Origin: Aeromonas bestiarum
GTDB lineage: Bacteria; Pseudomonadota; Gammaproteobacteria; Enterobacterales; Aeromonadaceae
NCBI RefSeq assembly: GCF_000819745.1
Contig: NZ_CDDA01000037.1
Span: 95,744 to 159,743 of the forward strand
DNA: 64,000 nucleotides
Direction: 5' to 3'
A program made the position numbers and the translations under genes. The number at the start of each line of letters is the position of its first letter. The first letter of the stretch is position 1. The notes beneath the pieces were generated by a model. It ran no database searches. It was not told the DNA's origin and saw only the letters and a list, made by a program, of their open reading frames with translations. Below are positions 44,060 to 54,048 of this stretch, in pieces.

Positions 44060-44219
44060 GTCTGGGTGGGCAACTTGCGAGGCTTGATCCTCGGGTTTGT
44101 TTATAAGTCGGCTTGAAATTGAAAGTTATTCATGAGTGAGGGATTGCAGTCCTTGTTTGCTGCCACGGGGTGAATGTGGAACAATCTCCTTATAGATTCA
44201 GCCTTTATAAGGTGATCAC

Positions 44220-44747
44220 GTGATAGATGGCGACGGGTTTCGTCCCAATGTCGGAATCGTGATCTGTAACCGTGACGGGCAAGTATTGTGGGCTAAGCGC
44301 TATGGGCAGCACTCCTGGCAGTTTCCGCAGGGGGGGGTTGATGACGGTGAGACGCCTGAGCAGGCCATGTATCGTGAGCTGTATGAGGAGATAGGCCTCA
44401 AGCCCGAGGATGTGACCATCATGGCCACCAGTCGCAACTGGCTGAAGTACCGCTTGCCAAAACGTCTTGTTCGTTGGGACAGTTCACCGGTCTGTATTGG
44501 CCAAAAACAAAAATGGTTCTTGCTACAGCTGGATCCGGGCAGGGAGTCCAGGATCCAGTTCGGCTGTCATGGCCACCCCGAGTTTGATGATTGGCGTTGG
44601 GTCAGCTTCTGGTATCCGGTACGCCAGGTTGTCTCCTTCAAACGAGAAGTCTATCGACGGGTGATGAAGGAGTTTGCTCCGCTGGCGATGCCAGTGCCTG
44701 TGGTGCAAGTTAATCGGAAAGATGGGCGGCGCAACCGCTCTCGCTAA
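44220..44747 (+). CDS. rppH: RNA pyrophosphohydrolase RppH
   Basis: This 175-residue Nudix enzyme removes pyrophosphate from 5'-triphosphorylated RNA, which triggers RNase E decay. The Nudix box runs from G38 to L60 ([20 protein letters not shown], then IGL). The GTG start at 44220 has AAGGTGA 5 bases upstream and yields the conserved [15 protein letters not shown]. It is followed 13 bases later by ptsP. Confidence 0.96.
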   Translation: MIDGDGFRPNVGIVICNRDGQVLWAKRYGQHSWQFPQGGVDDGETPEQAMYRELYEEIGLKPEDVTIMATSRNWLKYRLPKRLVRWDSSPVCIGQKQKWFLLQLDPGRESRIQFGCHGHPEFDDWRWVSFWYPVRQVVSFKREVYRRVMKEFAPLAMPVPVVQVNRKDGRRNRSR

Positions 44748-44760
44748 GGAGCACACCTAG

Positions 44761-47040
44761 TTGCTGACGGAACTCAGACGCATCGTCGAAAGCATGGCCG
44801 AAGCCAACACCCTGGAGCTGGCCTTGCAGGCATTGGTCAGCCAGACCCGGCTGGCCATGATGGTGGACTGCTGTTCCGTTTATGTCTCTGAACCGGACAT
44901 GCGCCGCTACCGGCTTGCCGCGACCGATGGTCTGGCCGAGTCGGCGGTGGGCAAGGCGACCCTGCCATTCGAGCAGGGCATAGTCGGTCTGGTGGGTCAG
45001 CGCGAAGAGCTGATCAACCTGGCCGATGCCCCCTCCCATCCCAGTTTCAAATTCCTGCCCGATGTTGCCGAAGAGGCATTTCGCTCCTTCCTTGGCGCCC
45101 CCATCATGCATCAGCGCCAGGTGGTGGGCATTCTGGTGGTGCAGCAGAAGGAAAGTCGCCTCTTCGATGAGGGGGAGGAGTCCTTCATGGTCACGCTGGC
45201 GGCCCAGCTGGCGGCCCGCATCGCCCAGGCGCAGGCCAAGGGGTGGTTGCAGAAGACCGACTGGAGCAAGCCGCTGCGCGGTATCGCCGGAGCCAGCGGC
45301 ATTGCCATGGCCAAGGCCTGGGTGTGGCGGCCCCGCAAGGAGCTCAGCTCTATCACTCCGCGCAAGGACGAGGAGCACGCCAAGCAGCTGGAGCGACTGA
45401 ATGTGGCGGTGGAAGAGGTTCGCCACGATCTGGAGAGTCTGGCGCTGCGGTTTCGCGAGAGCTACAGCCAGGATTCTGTCGCCATCTTCGACATCTATCT
45501 GCATCTGCTCAACGATCCCGGTTACATCAAGCCCATTCGCAACAAGGTGAGCAAGGAGCACTGGACGGCCGTGTCGGCGGTCAAGCTCATCAGCGACCGG
45601 CTGATCGATCAGTTCAAGGGGATGAAGGATCCCTACCTGCAGGAGCGCTCCACCGATGTGAAGGACATAGCCCAGCGGCTCATCAGCCGGCTGGTGCAGA
45701 ATGAACCGGAACACATCACGGTCGGCGAGCCCGTGGTGCTGGTCGCCGACGAGGTGACGGCCACCATACTCGCCGAGGTGCCGCGGGAATTCCTGACCGG
45801 GGTGGTCTCCCTCAAGGGGGGCACCAACTCCCACGCCGCCATTTTGGCCCGTGCCATGGGGGTGGCGGCCATCATGGGGGTGGATCTGCCGCTCGGCGAC
45901 ATAGGCGGTCGCATGCTGGTCGTCGACGGCTACAGCGGCGATCTCTTCATCGAGCCCAATCAGGTGATCCTGACCGAGTATCGGCAACTGCTCAACGAGG
46001 AGCGGGCGCTCGATACCCTGGTGCGCAGCGTCGACAACCAGCCATCGGAAACCGCCGACGGCACTCCTGTCTCCTTGCTGCTCAACGCGGGTCTGAGCGC
46101 CGACACCGAGATCTCCCTCAATCATCTGGCGGACGGGGTCGGACTCTATCGCACCGAGATCCCCTTCATGCTGCAGGACAGCTTCCCCTCCGAGTGGGAG
46201 CAGACGGCGCGCTATCGCGGCATCCTGGAAACCTATCGCAATCGTCCTGTCTGCATGCGCACGCTGGACGTGGGGGGCGACAAGCAGCTGCCCTATTTCC
46301 CCATCGTCGAGGAAAATCCCTTCCTTGGCTGGCGGGGGATCCGGCTCACCCTGGATCACCCCGAACTGTTCCTGGTCCAGCTCAAGGCCATGCTGCGGGC
46401 CAGTGAGGGGCTGGACAACCTGGCCATCATGCTGCCGATGATCAGCAGCGTCAGCGAAATCAGGGCCTCCCGTCGGCTGCTGGATCAGGCCTGGCGAGAG
46501 GTGTCGGAAGAGGCGGCCAGCCGCGATGCGGTGATCCGCTACCCCAGCCTGGGGGTGATGATAGAGGTGCCGTCCGCTCTCTATATACTGCCCGAGATGG
46601 CGCCGCTCATCGACTTCTGGTCGGTGGGCAGCAATGACCTGACGCAATACCTGCTGGCGGTGGATCGCAACAATGCCCGCGTCGCCAACATCTACGATGC
46701 CTTCCATCCCGCGGTGATCCGCGCCCTGCAACTGCTGGTCGATGCCTCCCATCGCTACCAGAAACCTGTCTCCGTGTGCGGCGAGCTGGCCGGCGATCCG
46801 GTCGGTGTGCTCTTGCTGCTGGCCATGGGCTATCGGCGCTTCAGCATGAACACCCACAACATTGCCCGCATCAAGTACGTGCTGCGTCAATCCACCCTGA
46901 GCGAGCTGACCGCGCTGATGGCCGACGGCCTCAAGCACGACAATCCTCACGTGCTGCGCGGCCTGTTCGCCCGTTACCTGGAAGAGCACGGTCTGGGCGG
47001 CTTGCTGCGGGCCGGTCACAAAACGAAACAGACTGATTGA
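44761..47040 (+). CDS. ptsP: Phosphoenolpyruvate-protein phosphotransferase PtsP (enzyme I-Ntr)
   Basis: This 759-residue first enzyme of the nitrogen phosphotransferase chain phosphorylates NPr. The N-terminal GAF domain spans about 15-160, and the phospho-accepting His358 lies in GGTNSHAAILAR. The C-terminal PEP-binding barrel contains RTEIPFM and the active-site segment SVCGELAGDP. The start codon is TTG 44761 with AAGGAG about 9 bases upstream, giving MLTELRRIVE as in E. coli. Confidence 0.94.
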   Translation: MLTELRRIVESMAEANTLELALQALVSQTRLAMMVDCCSVYVSEPDMRRYRLAATDGLAESAVGKATLPFEQGIVGLVGQREELINLADAPSHPSFKFLPDVAEEAFRSFLGAPIMHQRQVVGILVVQQKESRLFDEGEESFMVTLAAQLAARIAQAQAKGWLQKTDWSKPLRGIAGASGIAMAKAWVWRPRKELSSITPRKDEEHAKQLERLNVAVEEVRHDLESLALRFRESYSQDSVAIFDIYLHLLNDPGYIKPIRNKVSKEHWTAVSAVKLISDRLIDQFKGMKDPYLQERSTDVKDIAQRLISRLVQNEPEHITVGEPVVLVADEVTATILAEVPREFLTGVVSLKGGTNSHAAILARAMGVAAIMGVDLPLGDIGGRMLVVDGYSGDLFIEPNQVILTEYRQLLNEERALDTLVRSVDNQPSETADGTPVSLLLNAGLSADTEISLNHLADGVGLYRTEIPFMLQDSFPSEWEQTARYRGILETYRNRPVCMRTLDVGGDKQLPYFPIVEENPFLGWRGIRLTLDHPELFLVQLKAMLRASEGLDNLAIMLPMISSVSEIRASRRLLDQAWREVSEEAASRDAVIRYPSLGVMIEVPSALYILPEMAPLIDFWSVGSNDLTQYLLAVDRNNARVANIYDAFHPAVIRALQLLVDASHRYQKPVSVCGELAGDPVGVLLLLAMGYRRFSMNTHNIARIKYVLRQSTLSELTALMADGLKHDNPHVLRGLFARYLEEHGLGGLLRAGHKTKQTD

Positions 47041-47107
47041 TAATCATGCCTTGTCCCTGCTGACGAATGATCGGAAAATGCGGCTTTTCTTATGACTGGG
47101 GCCGCAT

Positions 47108-47935
47108 ATGCAGCACGATGGATATTGGGTTTTCTCGCAGGTTGATCCTGTAGCATTCAGTTTGGGGCCACTATCGGTACGCTGGTACGGTCTCATGTAT
47201 CTGTTTGGTTTCGCCTTCGCCATGTGGTTGGCGGGGCGTCGCGCCGATACACCGAACAGCGGCTGGACCCGCAACGAGGTCTCCGATCTGCTGTTTTACG
47301 GCTTCCTCGGGGTGATCCTGGGTGGCCGGGTCGGTTACGTGCTGTTCTACAACTTCGACATGTTCCTGGCCGATCCCCTCTACCTGTTCAAGATCTGGAC
47401 CGGCGGCATGTCGTTCCACGGTGGCCTGATCGGGGTCATCACCGCCATGATCTGGTTCGCTCACAAGACCAAGCGCCACTTCTTCACCGTGGCCGACTTC
47501 GTGGCACCGCTGATCCCGTTTGGCCTCGGCGTGGGTCGCATCGGCAACTTCCTGAACGGCGAGCTGTGGGGCCGGGTCACCGATGTGCCTTGGGCCATCA
47601 TATTCCCTGAGGCTGGCCCGGAGCCGCGCCATCCCTCCCAGCTCTACCAGTTCGCATTGGAAGGTGTGGTGTTGTTTATCATCCTCAACCTGTTCTGGCG
47701 CAAGAACCCGCCCCGTGGCGCCATCTCAGGCCTGTTCCTGTTCTGCTACGGCCTGTTCCGCTTCCTGGTGGAGTTTGTGCGCCAGCCGGACAGCCAGCTG
47801 GGTCTCTACTTCCAGGAGATCAGCATGGGCCAGATCCTCTCCATGCCGATGATCATCGTCGGTGCCATCATGATTTGGGTCGCCTACAAGCGTCCTCAGC
47901 TGTTCGGCAACGCCGCGAAGGAGGCCAAGCAATGA
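47108..47935 (+). CDS. lgt: Prolipoprotein diacylglyceryl transferase
   Basis: This 275-residue inner-membrane enzyme adds diacylglycerol to the lipobox cysteine of prolipoproteins. It has about seven helices, the Lgt signature [14 protein letters not shown] and [16 protein letters not shown], and HGGLIGV. Its stop overlaps the thyA start (ATGA), so the two are translationally coupled. Confidence 0.96.
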   Translation: MQHDGYWVFSQVDPVAFSLGPLSVRWYGLMYLFGFAFAMWLAGRRADTPNSGWTRNEVSDLLFYGFLGVILGGRVGYVLFYNFDMFLADPLYLFKIWTGGMSFHGGLIGVITAMIWFAHKTKRHFFTVADFVAPLIPFGLGVGRIGNFLNGELWGRVTDVPWAIIFPEAGPEPRHPSQLYQFALEGVVLFIILNLFWRKNPPRGAISGLFLFCYGLFRFLVEFVRQPDSQLGLYFQEISMGQILSMPMIIVGAIMIWVAYKRPQLFGNAAKEAKQ

Positions 47936-48726
47936 GGGCTTATCTCGACCTGATGCAGAAGATCCTGGATGAGGGCACGGTCAAGTCCGACCGCACCGGC
48001 ACCGGTACCGTCTCCCTGTTCGGTCATCAGATGCGCTTCAACCTGGCGGATGGCTTTCCGCTGGTCACCACCAAGAAGTGCCACCTGCGCTCCATCATTC
48101 ATGAGCTGCTCTGGTTCCTCAACGGCGACACCAACACAGCCTATCTGAAAGAACACGGCGTCAGCATCTGGGATGAGTGGGCCGACGAGAATGGCGATCT
48201 GGGGCCTGTCTATGGCTCCCAGTGGCGCTCCTGGCCGGCGGCCGATGGCACCGTCATCGATCAGATCCAGCGGGCTGTGGATGACATCAAGCACAACCCG
48301 GATTCGCGCCGCATCATAGTCTCCGCCTGGAACGTGGGCGAGCTGGACAAGATGGCGCTGGCTCCCTGCCACGCCTTCTTCCAGTTCTATGTGGCGGACG
48401 GCAAACTCTCCTGCCAGCTCTACCAGCGCAGCTGTGATGTGTTCCTCGGCCTGCCGTTCAACATCGCCAGCTATGCCCTGCTGACCCACATGATGGCCCA
48501 GCAGTGCGATCTGGAAGTGGGCGATTTCGTCTGGACCGGTGGTGATGTGCACCTCTACTCCAATCACATGGAGCAGACCGCGCTGCAGCTCTCCCGCGAG
48601 CCACGGCCCTTGCCGCAGCTGGCGATCAAGCGCAAGCCGGATTCCCTCTTCGACTACAGGTTCGAGGATTTCGAGATCCTGGGGTACGACCCCCATCCCG
48701 GCATCAAGGCGCCCGTCGCCATCTAA
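47932..48726 (+). CDS. thyA: Thymidylate synthase
   Basis: This 264-residue enzyme converts dUMP to dTMP using methylene-tetrahydrofolate. The catalytic Cys146 is in [12 protein letters not shown], and folate and dUMP motifs [19 protein letters not shown] are intact. The start overlaps the lgt stop. A terminator follows. Confidence 0.98.
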   Translation: MRAYLDLMQKILDEGTVKSDRTGTGTVSLFGHQMRFNLADGFPLVTTKKCHLRSIIHELLWFLNGDTNTAYLKEHGVSIWDEWADENGDLGPVYGSQWRSWPAADGTVIDQIQRAVDDIKHNPDSRRIIVSAWNVGELDKMALAPCHAFFQFYVADGKLSCQLYQRSCDVFLGLPFNIASYALLTHMMAQQCDLEVGDFVWTGGDVHLYSNHMEQTALQLSREPRPLPQLAIKRKPDSLFDYRFEDFEILGYDPHPGIKAPVAI

Positions 48727-48732
48727 TGTCAA

Positions 48733-48757
48733 AGGCGCCTTGAGGCGCCTTTTTTAT
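48733..48757 (+). terminator. Terminator after thyA
   Basis: AGGCGCCT-TG-AGGCGCCT stem then six Ts. Confidence 0.85.
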
Positions 48758-48951
48758 GCATAAAAATAACTGAAAATTCATTTTATTGATTGCATCATCA
48801 AGGGGGCCTGAGGGCAGTAAAACCTGCTTATAGCAGGCACCTTCTGTTTTGCCTTCGGTTTTCTCGTTGTATTCAGCAGTAAGAAACGATTTTCCATTAA
48901 TTGTTATGGGATATAGACTCAAATCAAAGTAATACTGTGGATAATTTAACC

Positions 48952-50142
48952 ATGAGCAACGTAATAAAGAAGTTTCTGCAGCTGGAGGCCGCCTCCGGAA
49001 TAATTCTGATCATGGCAGCCATACTGGCGATGGTATTGGCCAACACGGGTCTGGCCGGTGGCTATCAGGCATTCCTCGATACGCCGGTGCAGGTGCGCAT
49101 CGCCGCGCTCGACATCAACAAGCCGCTGCTGCTCTGGATCAACGACGGTTTCATGGCGATCTTCTTCCTGCTGGTCGGGCTTGAGGTCAAGCGCGAGATG
49201 CTGGAAGGGGCCCTCTCTTCCCGGGTGCAGGCGACCTTCCCGGCCATAGCCGCGGTCGGCGGCATGCTGGCCCCCGCGCTCATCTACGCCTTCTTCAACT
49301 ACTCGGATGAAGTGGCGCGCGCCGGCTGGGCTATCCCCGCCGCGACCGACATCGCCTTTGCCCTCGGGGTGATGGCGCTGCTGGGCAAGCGGGTGCCGGT
49401 CAGCCTCAAGGTGTTCCTGCTGGCGCTGGCCATCATGGACGACCTGGGTGTCATCATCATCATAGCGCTCTTCTATACCCAGCAGCTGTCGCTGACGGCG
49501 CTGGCGGTCGGCATACTGGCGACCCTCACCCTGCTGTGGATGAATCGCCGTGGGGAGGACAGGATCGGCCTTTACATGCTGGTGGGGCTGGTGCTCTGGG
49601 TGGCTGTGCTCAAGTCCGGCGTCCATGCGACCCTGGCTGGCGTCATAGTGGGCTTCATGATACCGCTCAACGGCAAGCGTTATGCCTCGCCGCTCAAGCA
49701 TCTGGAGCACTCGCTGCACCCCTGGAGCGCCTACCTGATACTGCCGCTATTCGCCTTTGCCAATGCGGGGGTCTCGCTGGACGGGATAGGCCTGTCGTCC
49801 CTGCTGAGCCCTGTCCCTCTTGGCATCATGCTGGGGTTGTTCGTGGGCAAGCCGCTCGGGGTGTTCACCATCAGCTGGCTGGCGGTCAAGCTGGGCATCG
49901 CCCAGTTGCCGGGCGGGGTCAACTTCAAGCAGATTTTTGCGGTCAGCATACTGTGTGGCATCGGCTTTACCATGTCGATGTTCATCGCATCGCTGGCGTT
50001 CGAGCACGGCGGATTGGATTACGGCAGCTATTCGCGCCTCGGGATCCTGGTGGGATCCACCCTGGCGGCAGTGGTCGGTTATCTCGCCCTGCGGATGTCG
50101 CTCCCCAACCGGGAGGCGGATCAAAGCACGGAGGGGTTATGA
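48952..50142 (+). CDS. nhaA: Na+/H+ antiporter NhaA
   Basis: This 396-residue antiporter exports sodium in exchange for protons at alkaline pH or high salt. The pair D163/D164 in [10 protein letters not shown] matches the E. coli ion-binding residues. ATG 48952 gives [19 protein letters not shown], but no strong ribosome site is seen. Its stop overlaps the next gene start, and nhaR follows. Confidence 0.96.
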   Translation: MSNVIKKFLQLEAASGIILIMAAILAMVLANTGLAGGYQAFLDTPVQVRIAALDINKPLLLWINDGFMAIFFLLVGLEVKREMLEGALSSRVQATFPAIAAVGGMLAPALIYAFFNYSDEVARAGWAIPAATDIAFALGVMALLGKRVPVSLKVFLLALAIMDDLGVIIIIALFYTQQLSLTALAVGILATLTLLWMNRRGEDRIGLYMLVGLVLWVAVLKSGVHATLAGVIVGFMIPLNGKRYASPLKHLEHSLHPWSAYLILPLFAFANAGVSLDGIGLSSLLSPVPLGIMLGLFVGKPLGVFTISWLAVKLGIAQLPGGVNFKQIFAVSILCGIGFTMSMFIASLAFEHGGLDYGSYSRLGILVGSTLAAVVGYLALRMSLPNREADQSTEGL

Positions 50143-50543
50143 GAAGAGTGATAGGCTTGGTCATGCTGGCGAGCCCGGGGCTCTGGGCGGCCAGTCTGGA
50201 AGATTGTCAGCAGGATGCGGCATCAAGCAGCTGCTCCGCCTATCTCAACGGGGTGGTCGACAGCGCCGTTATGCTGGGGGACAAGCAGGCCAAGGCCCAA
50301 TTCGGTGAGACCTTCGCCGAGCGGGCCCTGAGCAGCCGGGCCGGTGAGCGGGTCAAGCAGTCCAACAAGCGCTACTGCGGCGAGCGGATGCCTGACAAGG
50401 TGAGCCTCAAGGCCAACTTGCAGGCGCAGTTCACCGCAAACAAGGTTGACTCGATCAGCGACATGTATGACATTCTGGCGGCTGAACTCAGCTGCTACCG
50501 GAGTCCGCGTACCGCGGGAACCCCATCGGATGTCACACCTTAA
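50139..50543 (+). CDS. Small secreted cysteine-rich protein between nhaA and nhaR, Rap1a/Tai-like
   Basis: This 134-residue protein has a signal peptide (cleavage near LWAA, about residue 18). Its mature part has four cysteines arranged like Rap1a/Tai proteins (an early Cys, then [12 protein letters not shown], then YCGERMP, then a late Cys in AAELSCY). That family includes type VI immunity proteins and many orphan periplasmic proteins. No toxin gene is adjacent. It overlaps nhaA by four bases and nhaR by fourteen, so it is part of the antiporter operon. Confidence 0.65.
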   Translation: MRRVIGLVMLASPGLWAASLEDCQQDAASSSCSAYLNGVVDSAVMLGDKQAKAQFGETFAERALSSRAGERVKQSNKRYCGERMPDKVSLKANLQAQFTANKVDSISDMYDILAAELSCYRSPRTAGTPSDVTP

Positions 50544-51462
50544 TTACAATCACCTCTACTATTTTTGGATGACTCAGAAGAAGGGCTCCGTCACCCAGGC
50601 GGCGGAAGCCCTCTTCTTGACCCCGCAGACAGTCACCGGCCAGATCAAGCTGCTGGAGCAGCGCCTGGGCGGCAAGCTGCTGATGCGCAAGGGGCGCTCC
50701 CTCGAGGCCACCGAGCTGGGCCAGTTGGTATTCCGTTATGCCGACAAGATGTTCAGCCTCTCCTACGAGATGCTGGATATCGTCAACTACCGCAAGGAGA
50801 GCCAGATACTGTTCGACGTCGGCATCGCCGATGCACTCTCCAAACGCCTCGCCAGCCGGGTACTGCTCTCGGTCATTCCCAACGATGGCTCCATCCACCT
50901 GCGCTGCTTCGAATCGACCCACGAGCTGCTGCTGGAACAGCTGAGCGAGCACAAGCTCGACATGATCCTCTCCGACTGCCCGGTGGACTCCAGCCAGCAT
51001 GCGGGCCTGCTCTCCAAGCGGCTCGGCGGTTGTGGCGTCAGCTTCTTCTGCAAGGCGCCGCTGCCCGAGAAGCCCTTTCCCGCCTGTCTGGAGGAGCGCA
51101 AGCTGCTGATCCCGGGACGTCGTACCGCCATGGGCCGCCAGCTGACCCAGTGGTTCGAGCAGCAGGGCATCTCCCCCAGCATCCTCGGCGAGTTCGACGA
51201 TGCGGCCCTGATGAAGGCCTTCGGTTTCTTCAATCAGGGCATCTTCATGGCCCCCACCATCTACCGGGAGGAGATCCTGGAAGGGGAGGAGGTGATGCTG
51301 ATCGGGGAGACCCAGGATCTGATGGAGGAGTATTACGTCATCTTCGCCGAGCGGATGATCCAGCATCCGGCGGTAAAACGGGTATGCGAGAGTGATTTCT
51401 CCTTCCTGTTCGCCGGGCGGGAGGACTTCACCATGATTCAACCGGCAACCCTGGCATTTTAA
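50530..51462 (+). CDS. nhaR: Sodium-responsive LysR-family activator NhaR
   Basis: This 310-residue regulator has the N-terminal helix-turn-helix [20 protein letters not shown], characteristic of NhaR, and a C-terminal sensory domain. In E. coli NhaR activates nhaA in response to sodium. The start ATG 50530 overlaps the preceding small gene. Confidence 0.93.
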   Translation: MSHLNYNHLYYFWMTQKKGSVTQAAEALFLTPQTVTGQIKLLEQRLGGKLLMRKGRSLEATELGQLVFRYADKMFSLSYEMLDIVNYRKESQILFDVGIADALSKRLASRVLLSVIPNDGSIHLRCFESTHELLLEQLSEHKLDMILSDCPVDSSQHAGLLSKRLGGCGVSFFCKAPLPEKPFPACLEERKLLIPGRRTAMGRQLTQWFEQQGISPSILGEFDDAALMKAFGFFNQGIFMAPTIYREEILEGEEVMLIGETQDLMEEYYVIFAERMIQHPAVKRVCESDFSFLFAGREDFTMIQPATLAF

Positions 51463-51511
51463 ATCAGCGGGTCACAGAGTATGATTCTTGCCTCGGACGA
51501 GAGGGGATGAG

Positions 51512-51814
51512 ATGCAACTGGAAGAGATGGAGGCGAATGCGAGCCGGGCTGTGGCGCTGCTCAAGGCTCTGGCCAATGAACGACGACTGTTTATTCTGTG
51601 TCAGCTGCAGGATCGGGAACTGTCGGTGGGGGAGCTCAACGAGGTGCTCGGATTGAGCCAGTCAGCCTTGTCGCAGCACCTGGCCGTGCTTCGGCGGGAT
51701 GAGTTGGTGGAGACGCGAAAAGAGGCCCAGACGGTCTACTATTCGCTGCGCAGCCACGAGGTGCGCGAAATGATTGCCCTGCTGCACAAGCTTTACTGCA
51801 GCGCAGATAAATAA
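51512..51814 (+). CDS. ArsR/SmtB-family winged-helix regulator
   Basis: This 100-residue regulator contains the ArsR-type helix-turn-helix LSVGELNEVLGLSQSALSQHLAVLRRDELV and VYYSLRSHEVREMI. The family's metal-binding cysteine pair CVCD is not present, so it is closer to the HlyU/BigR group of redox or sulfide sensors, a guess only. ATG 51512 follows GAGGGG. It follows nhaR by 49 bases and may be in its transcript. Confidence 0.88.
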   Translation: MQLEEMEANASRAVALLKALANERRLFILCQLQDRELSVGELNEVLGLSQSALSQHLAVLRRDELVETRKEAQTVYYSLRSHEVREMIALLHKLYCSADK

Positions 51815-51840
51815 AAACCGGCACTGAGGCCGGTTTTTTT
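51815..51840. terminator. Bidirectional terminator
   Basis: AAACCGGC/GCCGGTTT stem with As on the left and Ts on the right, between the convergent arsR-type gene and rpsT. Confidence 0.88.
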
Positions 51841-51862
51841 AGCTTTATACAGCCGAAGCTGA

Positions 51863-52126
51863 TTAAGCCATAGCTTTGATCTGGGCAGACAGGCGGCTCT
51901 TGTGACGAGCAGCTTTGTTCTTGTGGATCAGGCCTTTGGTAGCCATGCGATCCATGATCGGCTGAGCGGTAGCAAAAGCAGCAACGGCAGCAGCTTTGTC
52001 GCCAGAAGCGATGGCAGCAATTACTTTCTTCAGATAGGTACGGGTCATTGAACGACGGCTGGCGTTGTGTTGACGACGTTTCTCTGACTGAATCGCGCGC
52101 TTCTTAGCAGATTTGATATTAGCCAA
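51863..52126 (-). CDS. rpsT: 30S ribosomal protein S20
   Basis: This 87-residue protein begins [20 protein letters not shown], the hallmark of S20, a helical protein at the base of the 30S body. It is single and divergent from murJ, as in other gammaproteobacteria. Confidence 0.98.
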   Translation of the reverse strand: MANIKSAKKRAIQSEKRRQHNASRRSMTRTYLKKVIAAIASGDKAAAVAAFATAQPIMDRMATKGLIHKNKAARHKSRLSAQIKAMA

Positions 52127-52317
52127 GGTAAAACTCCTAAAACTGTCTTAGCGAGTGTATTGAAAAGGCCCGGAAATATGCCTTCTCAACCACATATTGT
52201 CAAATGATTTGTGCAAATAAACACCGCCCCCCGGTGGTGTGTCTGTTGGGAGGCGGTTAAACTGTCGGCCGATTCTACCAGCATTCTTTCCATTCTGACA
52301 GTTCCAGAGGCTTCGTC

Positions 52318-53877
52318 TTGAGTAAGAAATTGATCAAATCCGGCATGATAGTGTCCGCAATGACGCTGGCGTCCCGTGTGATGGGCTTGGTTCGCGATGT
52401 GGTCATCGCCAATCTGCTCGGCGCCGGGGTGGCCGCAGACGTCTTCTTCTTTGCCAACCGCATTCCCAACTTCCTGCGCCGGCTGTTCGCCGAAGGGGCC
52501 TTCAACCAGGCGTTTGTTCCCGTAATGACGGAGTACAAGAAAAAGGGCGACGAGCGCGAGGTGCGCGAATTGCTGGCCGCCGTGGCGGGTACGCTCGGTG
52601 GCATAGTCACCGTCGTTACCCTGCTCGGGGTGCTGGGCTCGGGCGTGCTGACGGCCCTGTTCGGCTGGGGCTGGTTCTGGGACTGGCTGCATGGCGGGCC
52701 GGCGGCCGAGAAGTTCGAGCTGGCCAGCCTGATGCTCAAAATCACCTTCCCCTACCTCTGGTTCATCACCTTCACCGCCATGGCGGGGGCCATACTCAAT
52801 ACCTTTGGCCGCTTTGCCGTCTCCTCGTTTACACCCGTGTTTCTCAACCTCACCATGATAGCGGCGGCCTGGTGGATAGCGCCCTTGATGGAGCGGCCAG
52901 AGATAGCCCTCGCCATCGGTGTCTTTCTCGGCGGTCTGGTGCAGTTCCTGTTCCAGTATCCCTTCCTGCGCCAGATCAACATGCTGGTGTGGCCCAAGTG
53001 GGGTTGGCATCATCCCGGGGTGATCAAGATCCGCACCCTGATGATCCCGGCGCTGTTTGGCGTCTCGGTCAGCCAGATCAACTTGCTGATCAACACCATG
53101 CTTGCCTCCTTCCTCGCCACCGGCGCCATCAGCTATCTCTATTACTCGGATCGGCTGCTGGAGTTTCCCCTCGGCCTGTTTGCTGTGGCCATCAGTACCG
53201 TGATCCTGCCTGCGCTGGCCAAGAAGCACGTGGATGAGGATCCGGCCGACTTCGCCCGCACCATGGACTGGGGGGTTCGCATGGTGATGCTGCTCGGCCT
53301 GCCGGCCATGGTGGGCATAGCCGTGTTGCGCGAGCCCATACTGCGAGTGCTCTTCATGCGCGGCGAGTTCGGCATGCACGAGGTGAGCATGTCCAGTGCC
53401 AGCCTGCTGGCTTCTACCACGGGCCTGCTCTCCCTGATGCTGATCAAGGTGTTGGCGCCGGGCTACTACGCCCGCCAGGATACCAAGACCCCGGTGCGGA
53501 TCGGGGTGATGTCCATGGTTGCCAACATGGTGTGCAACCTCATCTTCATCTTCCCGCTCGGCTATGTGGGGCTGGCGCTGTCGACCGCCTGCTCGGGTAC
53601 CTTGAATGCGGCCTTGCTGTTCAAGGGTTTGTATCAGCAGTCGGTCTACCGTCCGTCCCGCCATACCGGGATCTTCTGCCTCAAGCTGCTGGTGGCGACC
53701 GTGCTGATGGGGGGGCTGCTTGGCTACCTGTCGCCGGATCTCGCGCAATGGGGCGCCTGGGGCATGGGCAAGGCCAGCATGCAGCTGACCATGTTGCTCT
53801 GTCTGGGCGGGGCCCTGTATGGCGTCATACTGCTGGCGCTGGGCATTCGGCCAAGACACCTGAGATCGGGTCAGTAG
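52318..53877 (+). CDS. murJ: Lipid II flippase MurJ
   Basis: This 519-residue polytopic protein (about 14 helices) flips lipid II for peptidoglycan synthesis. Signature segments are SRVMGLVRDVVIANLLGAG near the N-terminus, RRLFAEGAFNQAFVP, and the central YYSDRLLEFPLGLFAVA. The start is TTG 52318 with AGAGG upstream. The 3' end is partly repeated about 97 bases downstream, before ribF. Confidence 0.95.
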   Translation: MSKKLIKSGMIVSAMTLASRVMGLVRDVVIANLLGAGVAADVFFFANRIPNFLRRLFAEGAFNQAFVPVMTEYKKKGDEREVRELLAAVAGTLGGIVTVVTLLGVLGSGVLTALFGWGWFWDWLHGGPAAEKFELASLMLKITFPYLWFITFTAMAGAILNTFGRFAVSSFTPVFLNLTMIAAAWWIAPLMERPEIALAIGVFLGGLVQFLFQYPFLRQINMLVWPKWGWHHPGVIKIRTLMIPALFGVSVSQINLLINTMLASFLATGAISYLYYSDRLLEFPLGLFAVAISTVILPALAKKHVDEDPADFARTMDWGVRMVMLLGLPAMVGIAVLREPILRVLFMRGEFGMHEVSMSSASLLASTTGLLSLMLIKVLAPGYYARQDTKTPVRIGVMSMVANMVCNLIFIFPLGYVGLALSTACSGTLNAALLFKGLYQQSVYRPSRHTGIFCLKLLVATVLMGGLLGYLSPDLAQWGAWGMGKASMQLTMLLCLGGALYGVILLALGIRPRHLRSGQ

Positions 53878-53889
53878 CCGCAGTGACAC

Positions 53890-53981
53890 TGCTGCCATGG
53901 GCGGGTGAAACTTGCAAGGGGTGGCTCTGATGGCGCTCGGCATTCGGAATTTGACCAGGATGCCTGAAATCGGGCCATGAG
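53890..53981 (+). repeat. Extra diverged copy of the murJ 3' end
   Basis: The murJ end (from about 53816, encoding LLALGIRP...) recurs 97 bases downstream as CTGATGGCGCTCGGCATTCG (53927-53946) and later CCTGAAATCGGGCC near the second stop. The copies match over about 60 bases with one 11-base insertion, and the copy ends in its own TGA. Identity is about 70-75%, weaker than at ogt or fbpC. Confidence 0.6.
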
Positions 53982-54048
53982 GGCTGACCCTGCCTGCTGG
54001 CTGATATATAATCCGCCGATTTCCATGGCAGCAACGCACAAGGCACTG

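Larger units (their letters stand above)
43487..44219. other. DnaA-box-rich gap, probable DARS2 DnaA-reactivating sequence
   Basis: No gene is convincing in this 733-base gap between mutH and rppH. In E. coli the mutH-ygdP(rppH) gap is DARS2, a non-coding locus where DnaA-ADP is recycled to DnaA-ATP. This gap has perfect DnaA boxes (TTATNCACA) at 43713-43721 (+), 43832-43840 (-) and 44051-44059 (+). Near matches lie at 43592-43600 (-), 43701-43709 (+), 43728-43736 (-) and 43873-43881 (+). The cluster includes a back-to-back pair at 43713/43728, and the middle of the gap is AT-rich. I did not find convincing IHF sites by eye. Confidence 0.7.

Noticed and set aside
43514-44106. Short frames in the mutH-rppH gap as small genes
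   Set aside because: No ribosome sites, no recognisable pattern, and they overlap the DnaA boxes.
43487-44219. Replication origin (oriC)
   Set aside because: DnaA boxes are present, but dnaA, dnaN, gidA or mnmE-type neighbours are not, and the mutH-rppH position fits DARS2.
44710-47019. 769-codon minus-strand frame opposite ptsP
   Set aside because: Same shadow type; ptsP has all active-site motifs on the other strand.
48727-48951. Riboswitch (Na+ or other) before nhaA
   Set aside because: Only one small hairpin (CCTGC/GCAGG) is visible; no known riboswitch core was recognised.
53878-54048. FMN riboswitch before ribF
   Set aside because: The gap is only 171 bases and contains the murJ echo; the conserved FMN-riboswitch core was not found.
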